Positions 33,001 to 46,000 of a stretch of 64,000 bases of DNA are shown piece by piece. Location of the stretch: positions 2,609,001 to 2,673,000 of the forward strand of contig JAPXFQ010000344.1 of assembly GCA_028564705.1 (NCBI GenBank), written 5' to 3'. The translations under genes were made by a program, and so were the position numbers. The notes beneath the pieces were generated by a model that saw nothing but the letters and a program-made list of their open reading frames with translations, was not told where the DNA came from and did no database searches. The first letter of the stretch is position 1. Each line of letters begins with the position of its first letter. Source of the DNA: Apricaphanius iberus. Taxonomy: Eukaryota > Chordata > Actinopteri > Cyprinodontiformes > Aphaniidae.

Positions 33001-33845
33001 AAATTTTATGTGACAGACCAATCAACTTATCACAACCACAACATTTATACAATTAAAGGTTTTAGTTGTAATGAGATGAAAATTGAAAAAAATCAAATGT
33101 ATGATGTTGTGAGATGAATAAAATACAGTGACTCTACACCATTCGCATGAGCATGATAAATAGTGCGAACACAGCAGTTAACTTAAGTAAAGAACAGCAA
33201 TAGTTTGTGCAATTTACACTGTACAGCATTAAGGTATTAATTACATTAGCTTCATTAGGTTGCAGTTAGATCTAAGTCAACCTTTTAAGTCTGTGAGTGA
33301 ATCCCCATTGACTAATCAATTGCCATTATGCTCACGACAAAGGTTCTCCTTATACTTGGAATGCTGCACTGCACAAAAAGTGGCATCTAACACATCCAAA
33401 GGGACAGTTTCAAAGTTTTAAGTAGGACCTATACATAGAAACTGTGACAATAACAAAATGTACTGCACTGTAGCTTCAGTACCAGCAGTTATGCTGCTGA
33501 ATCACAAAAAAAGGTTTGGACACAGATCACTGGCTGAGCCTCAGTGGAAATATACAGTGCCTCGAACAGATGTGATTATGAGGATTAGGACTTACGTCTC
33601 TTCCTCTGTCTAAATCACGCTTCTGACCCTCTGTCTTACAAAGCAGGAGTGAGGCAGAACGGCTGGGGGATTGGCAACAGGTCTCGATGCTCTGGCGGAC
33701 AAACTGTACGTCAGACAACAAAAAGCTCTTTCAATAAATCTGAACTGAGACATTATCTCACATGGATACAGTCATCAGTTGGTGACTAACACTTGGTTCT
33801 TCTTTTTATGTAGTTTAGTTTTTATTAAGGAACACTCATTTTCAG
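30051..33845. other. Region between the L2 tail and ndufa4l2, no gene seen
   Basis: Bases 31060-31400 have balanced composition and sequences such as AAATGCATTTAAATGC; they carry no repeat signature and are a candidate conserved element or distal regulatory sequence for ndufa4l2. An AT/AC microsatellite lies at 31803-31949. Bases 32930-33070 vaguely resemble fish Tc1 terminal sequence but are too diverged to call. A 5' UTR exon of ndufa4l2 could lie in the last few kilobases but cannot be identified. Confidence 0.4.
31803..31949. repeat. (AT)n/(AC)n compound microsatellite
   Basis: Long runs of TATATA interrupted by TACA are followed by CACACACACACACACACGC. The - strand open frame rich in Tyr and Ile comes from this repeat. 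Confidence 0.95.
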
Positions 33846-33858
33846 AGGAATATTAAAG

Positions 33859-33900
33859 ATGATTAAGAACATGATTCAGCAAGCGAAGAAACATCCAGGG
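33859..33900 (+). CDS. ndufa4l2: ndufa4l2-like coding exon 1
   Basis: Fourteen codons (MIKNMIQQAKKHPG) end at GGG before the donor GTAGGT, in phase 0. The ATG at 33859 is the only one that fits the family's short N-terminus; the frame upstream is not conserved. A TTTTCAG at 33839-33845 could be a splice acceptor, which would make 33846-33858 the end of a 5' UTR exon; otherwise the transcript starts just upstream. Confidence 0.88.
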
Positions 33901-33967
33901 GTAGGTTGGATTACATTTTATTTGTTAAGCCTTAATTATTTGTGAGAGATTTCATTACTACTCTTTG

Positions 33968-34007
<40 letters not shown>

Positions 34008-37000
34008 GTTGAATAACTAAAATGTAAATGCATCTGATTATTGCCAAGGCTGATTTTAATTCAGACCAAATTATAAGGTTCAGATTAATGCAAGCAATTA
34101 AGACAAGAAGTATGAACTAAATGCATAACTTTCTTGCCTAAAACAACTTATTTCAGTTTCTTGGATAACAGTGTTTTAAAGTTGACCATGAAATACTGCA
34201 TCCAACAAAATTATTTCAAGGTTGAATAATGTTTAACATAAAACATGTAAAATACATGATGATCCAAAGCAAATTTCACACAAAAAAAAACTACAAAACA
34301 TATGAACTAGTGGTGTTGCCAAAGACAAAAGATATCCAGTTCTGTATTTTTTTTTCTATGACCTCTCCTATAAGCTGAAAAATGTTTCCAAAAACAAATC
34401 CACATCAGGCCCGACACAGAGAAAAGGGTGAAGTATTCAGCTGAAAGCCCCAGATGTTCAGAAAACTTTAAAGAAGCCCTTTGAGAGTGAGTTCTTAAAT
34501 AACATTAAAATGTTTGAAAACAGCACTGTGACAGCACATAATTTCTCTGGCTTCCTAACTTGCGTTACTATCTTAATAAATAAAAAGAAGAAAGGACGAC
34601 ACAAGCTGTGTGAGCCTTTTTTTTTTTTTTTCTCTGTTGCCTCAGAGCTATACAGAGGGTGACCCAAATTCATGGACTGACAGGGCTGGCTTGGCAGTGC
34701 ACCAGAAAAGTAATAAGGGCAGCAACAGTATCGAACCCCTGCGAGTATAAAACATTTCCTATATTGGTCAGGCTGGATGGTGAAAGGTGAATCCCTCAGT
34801 TGTGCGGCTCTGTGTGAAGATATCAGAAGCATGCACTAGACGCCTTCCTATACACACAAGTCTTCATTATTTGCTCCCTGTTTGTGTGTATGTGTCAGAT
34901 CAAAGGTGACCTGCTTCTGTGTGTATGTGTGCGTGTTGCTGCTTGTGTTTACTGTCGATGACAGAGCTGATGCTTCTGCACTCAGCCCACAGCGTGTGTG
35001 TGTGTTCTCTATGAACCAATTTCCAAGGTCATAAAGTCTGTAGAGATGCTTTACACTATATGTAGGGTTTCCAACACAGTTTTCAATGGTAAAATAACAC
35101 AGTTGTATACCGTTACAGATTATGAATCTGAATCCTCATAACATTAATGCACATGCATACATAAAAATTCACTAACAAATTTTCTGTAGAACATTTTACT
35201 GAGGGCAGTGCATAGGTATGGCATCTGAAAAAAGCAAAAAAAAAACAACAGTTGTCACGGTGTGACTTATTACCCTATATTTGTCGTCCCTGCCAGTGGT
35301 GGTTCGAGGAATTTTTCTGAGTATAGGGCAATCAAGGGGCCAATTATTAGTCCAACATTAATATCTTGTTTTGGTAGGGTAGATGTATTTCGGCACCCGC
35401 ACAATGTTGAAATACTTTAATGTAATTTGTCATGCAATTTAATGTACACTCACATAATACAAATAGTAGTTAAAGAAATTTCATTGTATAACAAATGTAT
35501 GTATGTTTGTAGGTAAAAAACAACAACGTAATAATATCTTGATTTCTCAAAGGAGGAAGGTGAACAGGACACCAAGAGAATGCTCTTATTGAATGATCTT
35601 ATTCAATCAACTAGGTGAAAAATTGAGTGTATCAAACAAGGATATTTTACAGTACTTACAGATTAGGGATTTCATTAGGAGAATCACTACACTTCTGGTC
35701 TATCATGAAATATCAGATACAGAAAGACAGCATTTTTCTGACCGCCTTTGTTTCTTTAATTAGGATATTTTAAAAATCCTTCAAATGGATGGATGGATGG
35801 ATCTAAACTTAAATGCATCATTACTGATGATTAATGGAATTATGCTTGGAGAAATGTAAAAATAATTTCCCAAAGTGAAGCAACTTTCCACAGTTTCCAC
35901 AGTTAACTAACTTCTGTCAATTAATTTTAACAAAAATCCTTTATTTTTGCTACTTGGAATAACAGACCCGATATTATTGATAAACATAAAAGAAAGCTCA
36001 AGTAAATTGTCATTTTCTTTGCAAGAAAATTAAATCACCTTAACTGGATAACTAAAAAAAAAAGCTTATCAACTATCTTGAATATCTGACATTACTGTTG
36101 CACAACTATTTTTGTCAAAACATGGAAGCTGTTTTTGTCATATATTAGACTGAATATTTCAGGAATCCTCAAAAGCATTTATATTATAGTATTAATTTAT
36201 GCTTTCTTGCTTTGTACAATGCTCATCCTAATCAAAAAAATTATTTTGCTTGCTTTCATGCAGCTAACGCTTGACTGTGACTGCTGATTGTATTTATTGG
36301 TCAAAATGTCTTGTTCTTTACATTTTCTGTGTTTTATATTACTTTTAAACATTCAATAAATATATATACAAGTCAAGATAAGTCAGACATTTCATACATA
36401 TCAGTGAATTACTATTTGGCTCATTGACTTCAGGGGGCCAATTAGATTTCAGGAGGGGCCAGTGCTCCTGTGGCTCCACCCCTAGAACCGTCCTTGGTCC
36501 CTGCAACCCTGACTACACCCAGCTGACCAGAGTTTCCCTGATTGTCTCCCTGATTAACTTCCTTGTGTATTTAAAGCTTCCGCACAGGAGAGCAATCTGG
36601 TGAGTTTTTTGCCTCATGAGGCACTGAAGTGAAAATCAAACAAGTTCACCTCAGTGCCTCATGAGGCAGAAAACTCACCAAAAATTTGCCGCACACAGCG
36701 AGCTATCTGCTGAGCAAACGGCCTCGAATGACTGTTGGCTCAGGAGATTGCTCTCGTGTACCGCAGGCTTAAACCTCTTTGTGTTACTTGTCCTTTGCTG
36801 GTTCATTGTCACTGTATAGAGAAAACTATATTTTTGCATTAGTCCTAATTATTTCGACATTTTGAAATGCATGTGTACACCGTAGTCCATCTGGGGTCAA
36901 ACCACACCGGAAGAATGCCAACGTCAAAGGGCACATGCCGCCACTTTGCATTGTGGGTCGAACACACTTAATTCAATAATTAGATTTTTTGAGTGACGTG

Positions 37001-40000
37001 TAAACTAAGACAAATGCTTCCACTCTGATTAAGCTAATAGCTCAATATAGATGTGCATGTAAATTGGATGGATGGATGAATGGATGGATGGAAAGATTTA
37101 TAGATGAATAATAGGAAGATTGATTTAAAGTTAGATGAGGAAAATAGGAAATATGGACTGATTGATGATAAGCTGATGAATTATGGATGAATAGATTTAT
37201 AGGTGGATGATTTAGGGATGGGTGATGATAGCAACAAACTAATGAATGGATAGATTGAAAGATGAATAGATGATGAAGGGACAACAGATGGATGGACAGA
37301 TGGACTGATGAACGGACAGATGCTTTAGATATAAGAATAAATAAAGTAGGTTTACATCAAGTTTCTTGGATTGCCTTCCAACAGCCACCTTAGAGCTCAA
37401 GTATCTTATCAGAATTTAATCAGAAACGTATAAACTTGTATAGTACGTTTGAGGGGCATCTTGCTTAAGAATATTTCAATAATGTTCAATAGACTACAAT
37501 ATGTGTTCAGATGGAGCTCATTTGTCAGATCAAAAGTACCTTTTGAATTCAACTGTTTTTATTGGCCTGGTGTAATATTCTTATCTAAGAAATTAGATGT
37601 TTTCATTAGCTGGAAGTGTAATCAATGGGGTATTACTCAAGTTCATGTGTGTGAAGGTCTAGTGTATTTTAACCTGTACTCATTAGGCCTACTGATATAA
37701 ATGTAGGGCTAAATGAAAAGTTTTCATCTTTGAATAGAGTAGAGTTGAGACAATAAAAAAGAGTAAAGGCAAATCATTTGAAAAACGGTATTCTAACGAA
37801 TAGTTGGAAGTATTTATGAAAATATTTATTCATGTTTAATTTTGAATACATTGGCATAGGGGGAAAACTCTAAAACAATTTTCTTCCGTCTTGCGGTTGT
37901 AATGGCGGCATGATCCCAGTTTTCTGGGAGTAGTGTTTCTTCCAGCAGTCCTATGGGGTTCTGAGTGTGTACCTGAGGGAACGCTGCTTTATTTACCAGA
38001 ACTTTTAGTTTTGTTAAGAATCTAGGTTTTGTCATTAGACATCCTCCTAATCAACACCAAGATGAGTGCTATTGCATTCAGAGGAGGACAGATGTCTGGA
38101 TGCAGCTGAGTAGAGACATCTTTCAGTTCAACTTGATCAAACTGTCAGCTCTCTGCAGCTTGACTAGATCTGTGTGTGCTGCAAACAGCTGTTTGCCAGC
38201 GGTGCGGCTCTCAATCCGACATGTGCACAGCAAAAGCAGACAAGAAGTTTAAGGCTGTGAAATGTCGATAAATAGATGCAGCCTGGTTTAAGGTTTCTCT
38301 CACCAAAGCTTAGGTGTATAAGATGACAAATCACGTAATCCTGCTGTCCCCTTAAAATGCTTTTTTATTTTAATGTCTATAACCAGTCAGAACCTTTGTG
38401 CACACCTTTATCAGTATTATCTGTTGGAATTCATAGTTTGTGTGAGTGTGTGTGTGTTTTTGCTCTGTATGACAGTTACGCTGTTATAGGAGGAAAATCT
38501 GCTGAAAACACAAACATGCCTGCAAACGCACACACGCACACACACACACACGCAGATGATGGTTCTTTCTTCCTTGGTGTCCTTGCCTTTTCAACCCAAG
38601 CCGACAGTGAGCAACCTCGCACATGGCCTGAGCTTCATGCATATTCAAAAGGGCACAGGGAGGTGAAACGGGAATGATAATAACTACCTGCATTTGTGTG
38701 TGTGTGTGTGTTTGTTTCACATTTAAGCGTGTTTGTATCAAACCCAATGATTTAATGGGATGTACTGGTCTTATGTCATGTATTGTAGTGGTCTGGGACT
38801 AATTCATCCTTCCCGCCCTGTCTCCAGTTAATCCCTCAGTTTTTCTTCATCACTCTGGGCATCTCAGGGGCCACGCTCTACCTGATCCGACTGGCAAGAG
38901 GGCCCCACGTCACGTAAGCCTACCTGCTGTAGTACATATACTTCTGTTCCTTTTTATCTGAACAGGAACACAAGCTTTATTTTAGTGGTCTTTGTTGTAA
39001 TAGACCAACTTAATTAAATACATAATTACAAAGAGAAAGGAGACTCTTACACAGCTTACAAAGCCTTTTACAAACAAAATATAGAAATTGTATATACGTA
39101 TACATACATGTATAAATGCATATAGCCAATATTAAACATAAAACCCACTCTTGTTATGGTGACTTGTTGACCCAAACAGACCCTTTGCTGCAATTCTTTC
39201 TAAAGTGAGCATGGGATGGGTTTTTTTCTTCCTCCATCACTATCCTTCTCACCATAGCTCACGTCAACAGACATCTTCCTCAACTGGATAACATGTTCTC
39301 TTTTCTTTGACTACTTGAAAAAGGCCTAAGAGAAGTAGTACTCATTGTCAGTTTACGTATATAAACCAGGACAAAGCAAGTACTTGATTATTAACTTCTT
39401 TGATAAAATCTGGTACCGTTTTTTTATTTTGTAAAATAGATTTACTTAAGCATTTGCATGGGTTTTGAGAGTGTCAGCTGTGATTTGATAGAAAAATAAA
39501 TGGGTTTTTTTCTGCACTTAATAAATCTACTTATCTTAAAGTGTCATTCAAAAATATTAATTTATAGATTATGGTGCAACACTGAAAATATGAATTTCTT
39601 TTGATTTTTTTTCCTTCATAAACTACTTTACCTGAGGTGCCAATAAATGTGTAGAAGTTTGTTACTTATTGTGTTGAAAAAAAACAGGCTGTATAACTAC
39701 AACTACATCATGAAGTTGCAATATTGCTATACATATTGTATCATAAGTGCAAGTGTAGCACTGTGCTGCTTCTCTGTGCAGTAGTGATGCAGACAGCCAC
39801 CATGAAACAATCACAAGAGCAAAAGATCACCTTTCTGATATAAGCAAGCAAAGTGTGCACAGCAACATGTGAGTTGGTAAAACGAGCATTATGTAGCTTT
39901 TTGAGCATTGTTACTACCAAACACAAGGTGTGTAAAAGAATTACAACCAACATTTAGTAGGATAACAATATTGCCAACTCAAAAGCATGGGGGTGGTAAA

Positions 40001-43000
40001 GTTTTGCATCTGGATTATTAAGTATTTTACAGCACAAGCTTGAGAGGAGAAGTTCTATTTTTTTCAATGTGGACCTTATTTTTTAGTATGGATTATGTTC
40101 ATTTTCTCACCCAGAAAGGTTTGGAGCCACTGAAGTCCTTAAGAAGAAGTTTTTACCCATTCGTGAACATTCAGTTGACATTCAGTGGCTGATAACTGCA
40201 TATCACTGCTACTGAACAACAAAAACAACACAACATATCAACCAATTTGTTTTTAATTAATTAACCAATTGCAGTATGCAAAAAATATCCTTGAGCTTTA
40301 ACTGCCCTAGGCACACCCATGACGGAAAACATATTTACAAAATTGTATCTATTCATATTCTCACCACCTTTTGATTGCCCTACTTCTGTCTAGTCTCCTC
40401 CTGGCATCTTCTCTCCTTACTTTAGTCTCCACGGGTGTGATTTACTTCAACATATGAGTTTATAGTACACAAGAATCGGTTAGTATTTATGTTTATATCC
40501 ATTTACAAATGGATATAAACTTCCCACGTAGGCTCCAAGTGGTACCAAATGTGTCTGGCATGACAAAAATAAGATCCTGGTTGAAAAAAAGTGAACTTCC
40601 CCTTTAAGTTTACCAAAAATAAAATGGAAGGCTAGATTCAGTTAATGTTATAGAATCTTGGTCGAAATGCTAAGCAGTCAGTAAAAAAGTGAACTAAAAG
40701 CCTCTTCAGCAAAACAGAGTGAAGCTGAGCTTATAATCTACAATGAGCTGCTTAAACTAAGCAGAAATTTTGTCTCCCCCATCTGGTAGTAGAAAGATTA
40801 AATAAACAACTTCCTTGCATTGCTATTGCATACAGTTGGTTTTTGAGGAGTAAAAAGTTTTGTCTGGTCAGTCAGTTTTTACACCATGATCAATGCAGTG
40901 AGTTTTTGAATGAGTGGGAAAAAACAAACATGTTTCTGCCCTAGTTTCTATTTGTGCAACTTTAGGAATGTCAACACAGGCAAGATTAAAAATACAGCAA
41001 ATACAGACAATACAGCTAGAAATATGACTAGCTTTATTAGGCTGAGTTAATCATGCAGAGGTTGGATATAACACTCCCTGATTCTAAAAGAGAGAGAGAA
41101 AAAAGTAACATTTGGACCTGCTCTCACTTGAAAAAAGGTCTTAAACCTGTGGGTAGATTTAAGTACACGTGTGTTTCAAACACCTTAGAGATTGCAGTAA
41201 CCTTGCAAATAAAACATGGAAAATCTAAGGATAAAAAAAAATTCACTGTGTGTTTTAGAAAGATAACTGAAGTGCTTAAATGAAACAAAAGAAATTGTGC
41301 CTGAAGACTGTCCTTATGGACTGAACTTATATAGCGCTTTTCTAGTCTTACTGACCACTCAAAGCGCTTTACATTGAAGCCGCATTCACCCAATCACACT
41401 CATACACCGACACCCAACATGGCTTGGTAGGACAATGTAGAATTTGGGGGTTAAGTGCCTTGCCCAGGGGCACATCGACATGTGACTGGAGGAAGCTGGA
41501 ATCGAACCTACGACCCTCCGATTGCAAGCCAACTACTCTACCACTGAGCCACAGTTGCCCCTTATGTGGGGTTTGAATAATTTAGAAGGGAAAAAACTTG
41601 GATTTTTGCCAAGTGCCATCCATACGTGAAATATTGAAAACAAAATATTTTACATAGAAGGAATTTGTTCATTTGTCATAAAAAATATTTAAAAAAAATT
41701 AACATAAAAAAAGATGCATGTAAAACAATTATGTCTAAAAACATTATATGAGTGTGATGAAAGTCTACGGTTAGATCTGGAGGCTGACCAAGACTGGTCT
41801 TCTACTGCCTTCTTTAATGTTCAACATGTCGCAGCAATTTTTCCAAATGGTATTTTTTGAACCTTTTAAACTTCAAAAAAATTTAAAATAAAAAAATAAA
41901 GACATATGAATTTGACTGTGAAATATGTGGAAAAATGTAATAACATTTGGTACATGAAAAACATCGTTTTGGAATATCCTGATTACATAATGTGTATAAC
42001 ATGGTTAATCTTCCATATGTAAAAATGTTTCTCACGTTTTACCTAACCAAATTATATCGTGAAGTGAAATTAGAACATGTAATTTACCGGTGAAAATTCA
42101 TATTGCGATATACATTGCAGCCTCTTGCGATACGAATATATAACGCAATATATAAATTATAATAAAACCATTTCAGAACAGGTTACATAGACCCTTAGGA
42201 AAATGTTTCTTTTTCAGAAAACCCCTAAAAAGATGATACATGTTTAACTATATATCAAATCAGTATCATAATATCAAGAAAAAGGCTGTCAGAACAATTC
42301 ATATACATATTTTTTTGTGTACAGTAATTATATAACACCCTTGGCTGTTCGCATCTGTTGAATTCCTTCATTTGTTTTTCATTTTGTATAGTTGGTATTT
42401 GTTTAATAAATTTGTTTAAAAAAAATGCATACTACGTCTATCGGGAGACTCCCTGAAGGCCCGCAGATCCCCTGTCCGAAAAAATTATAAATGGAAGTCA
42501 ATGGAGCGATGAAAGTTAAATCTCTGGTCTGTTTTGTCTTACGTCCTGAATCACACATATGTTGTACGTCACTCTAAATAACTAACGAGGTGCATTAAAA
42601 CTTTGTCAATTGATTTGGCATTTATTTAATTGTAAAAATTCATAATTAAAGTGCCTACAAACCAGAAGTCGCATATATGACGTAATGGAGCTAACGCCAG
42701 CTAGCACTAGCTAGCACTTAGAAACCACTCAGAGACCTTATAGAGCTTCTCCGACAGGCTGGCTCTTACTCCACCAACGCTTTCTCTCCCAGCATAGCTG
42801 CCACTTTCCACATGGTCATATTTATGGTGGTTTTCTCCCGCGTTAATGTTCCTTCCTTCTTTCGGAGGCTCGCTTTTTGTCTCCTTCTGCAGTTGTAGTC
42901 CAATAACTGTTTTCACACAAAACCTAAAGTAACTTTTACCACCATTCAAAAATCGGCCCTTTCTCTGTATCAAAATTTGTCTTTAAAATTCGTGGACATC

Positions 43001-46000
43001 ATATCTTTGATCAATGGCGCATTTCAAACGAGATCAGAAACTAACTTTTATCACTCCATTGACTGTCATTCGTTTGTTTTGGCAGTAGGGGAGTAGAAAG
43101 GCGGGATTAAGGCTCCCAATGTTGTAATGTCCAGCCAATCATGTAGTCTAATGTCAAAATAATAAAATATAATAATCATGTACAATATCACAATGAAAAT
43201 TATAAATAGGAAATTTTAAAATAAAAAAAGGATATTTCAGATTACATGCAAAAGCCAGATGTAATTAATTTGTTAATTTCCAACCTTCAATAAAATCCCT
43301 AACATATTCAAAAAGAACTAATGCTAAATTTAGTTTTTAATACTTTAAAATAAAAAAATGCACTTTTGCTCTCTCATATTTTTAGATAATTTATTCCATT
43401 TCTTAGATGCTCTGTAGACAGTAGCTTTGGACAAGCTGCACCTTTAATTATTCAGACTCTGGAATACGCTTTCATGGAGCAGGAGCAGCGCGTTTACAAC
43501 ACACACACATTAAATTTATTAATGACAAATGAAAAATGTACAGACCTTCTTACCTAATAGTAGCCATAGACTTGACAGTGGTCCCCCTCCTTTTTTACCA
43601 AAGACGCATGATGAATCCACTGCGCTTATTCCTCCTCTCTAGCTGTGGTACAGTGCATAGGGTAGAATGGCTGGCAGGCAGACACTAGAGGAGACGCAAA
43701 ATGCTCTTTATGCTTGTTATAAATTGTGCATCTTAGTATATCAACCACAACTGAGGAACTGGCAAAACCTACTATTTCAAGATTTTTGCACCGCACACAA
43801 TTTTGCACTGTTTATTTGGAATTTTGATAAATGAGGCCTTAAATGCTGATTGCAAAATAATGGAAGGATAATCCAGTTGATAAAAGATAAAAAAAGAGCC
43901 AAAATCCTTGAATTTCATGTGTTAGAGCCACGGCAACTGCAGTGAACTCTGTGACCACTCACGTAGAGTAAATGTAGATGGATCACGTCCCATTTCAGGC
44001 CACACAGAACCTCTTGTTCTGAGGGTCAGCCATAAAGCCTGACCTCATCACCAGCTGGTGATGAGTGCTACGGTTGGTGGCTGCCTCCCTCTCAGGGTAC
44101 CCAGTGTTTGTTGTAATGGACACACAGGAGGACAGACGATCTCCTCCTGCCATCCCCATTTGTATGCGCTTTGGCGGTGTAATGTGCAGCTGGAGGGGGA
44201 AGTGGAGGAATGGACTGTCGCTCTGAAGTGTTGTGAAATCCAGACTTTGGTTAATAAACATGGAAAGAAAGGCCAATTCACTGAGCTGACTCAATCTCAT
44301 AATCACTGTCTCTCCTCCTCCCTTTTGTCTCCCTTCAGTTTGTGAGTCTTATTTTGTTCTGGTCCTTCTGCTCCTCTGGTTTTTTTCCTTATTTGTTACA
44401 TCATCTATGATCCTTATAATCGTATCCTTCTTCGCTACTCTGCCCCCATTCTATTTCTTTTTTTCCCCCACTGTTCCGGACTTGATTATCACATTTATAT
44501 TTTGCTCTCCCTTTTTGTCTTGCTGTGAATTGTTCAACATTTGCAGCTTCTGGGACAAAAAGAACAACCCTGAGCCGTGGAACAAACTGGATCCGACCTA
44601 TCAGTATAAGGTGATAATTCTCATCACACACAGTCTACAATCTCCTTCCCGTTCATAGGAAATTTGTTTCCCTGAATCCCAATCTTTACAAAACCACCAC
44701 TGCTTGAGTCACAGAAAATCTGGCAATCATAATACATATTTTTTTTTTCTCCCCAAGATAAATTATAAGTAATTCTGGCAAAATATTACAGGGTGATCAC
44801 AACTGCTTCCAGATTTTTATCAAATCTGTTTAAAGATGACATTTTTTTTTAAAGTAGACAGTATTTTGAAAAACTACTCACGACCCTTAAGCTTTTTCCA
44901 CATTATGTCAGGTTACAACTACAAACATCAACACATTTTATTATGATTTTATTCACATCTGTGAAAAGATAGGAAAATAAAACATGGGTATTCTGAAGGT
45001 TATTCTCGTTGTCTGGCTAATAATTGTTAATATAACTCAAATTATTCTTGATAAATTGAGCAAACAGGGCACCAGCTCCTTACTCTATGTACATAAACAA
45101 TATTAATTCTTAAAACAGACTATCAGTCAATCTGAAAGGTTTATCAAACACAAACACTGAAAGAAAGCACAGAGACTAATCCCAAATTTAGGGAATTTAT
45201 TCACCAATTGCTCACTCAAACAGAATAAATTCAGTCTAAGCTAAATGCTACTATGCTATGCTAAATGGTATGGCTAAGCTACAAAGACAGCCAAAATGGC
45301 TACACAAACAAAACACGATGACCGGAAGGTCTATCTCACGTGCTTACATCGTAAGCATAAGTGAGGGAGAGGAGGAGAGGGCTGAGCAGCTCTTCTCGCT
45401 TAGGAGTGAATTCTAGGTGAGCGCTCGACCGCAGAAAGACAAAGAAACCGTGTGGTTACAACTAGTTAGCTTTATAGCTAAGCAAAGAGCTCATGCAATG
45501 GCTACCACTTCTCTACTCTTTCTGGGCTCACAGGATTTCAACAGTTGGGAATCCACACAGCAACAAAACATCTGCAAAAACGACAACAACAAAAAAAACT
45601 GTTTAATCCTATCATACATATAGATACTAGGTCAGTTGCATACGTTCCAAATTTATCCTAGTTTTCAAACAATGTAGTTAAGTTCAGTGTTCCTGTTGAT
45701 TAAAAAGTGTTCTACTCAAGGAAACCCAACAGACTGCATCAAGTCACCTGTTTACAACATTCATTTCTCCTGGATCAGTAGTAGTGACTTTGCAGCAATC
45801 CCTCATACAGAAGAACATGTATGTAGCGATGGTGGAAAACTCGTGTGAACAACCTCCTGGCATAACTGACTGGTGGTTTGAGTAGACATAGCATGCACAG
45901 AAAAACACTGAACCAGCAGAACAATCTATGTTAATGTAAAAAGTTAGAGGCCGTTGCTCCTTGAGTTACTTCACCTAGAGAAAACACAGCTGAACAAAGG

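Larger units (their letters stand above)
33901..38827 (+). other. ndufa4l2-like intron 1
   Basis: This 4.9-kb GT..AG intron holds a (TA)n run (33969-34003), a complete hAT element (35294-36496), a TTAA palindromic MITE (36571-36772), a degenerate (GGAT)n array (about 37062-37320) and CA/TG microsatellites (38440-38455, 38527-38551, 38695-38711). No coding sequence is seen besides the transposon DNA. Confidence 0.75.
38914..44546 (+). other. ndufa4l2-like intron 2
   Basis: This 5.6-kb GT..AG intron contains MITE family A (40040-40607), a tRNA-SINE (41321-41562), a MITE with long inverted ends (42443-43117) and a pyrimidine tract before exon 3 (44400-44546). The part 43140-44340 is AT-rich on the left and balanced on the right; overlapping frames at 43995-44345 on both strands show no family match. 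Confidence 0.7.

Noticed and set aside
37042..37284. 80-codon - strand frame rich in Ser, His and Pro
   Set aside because: A translation of the degenerate (GGAT)n array.
44407..44658. 83-codon + strand frame containing the NDUFA4 signature
   Set aside because: Only 44547-44610 is exon; the flanks are a pyrimidine tract and intron sequence after the GTGATA donor.
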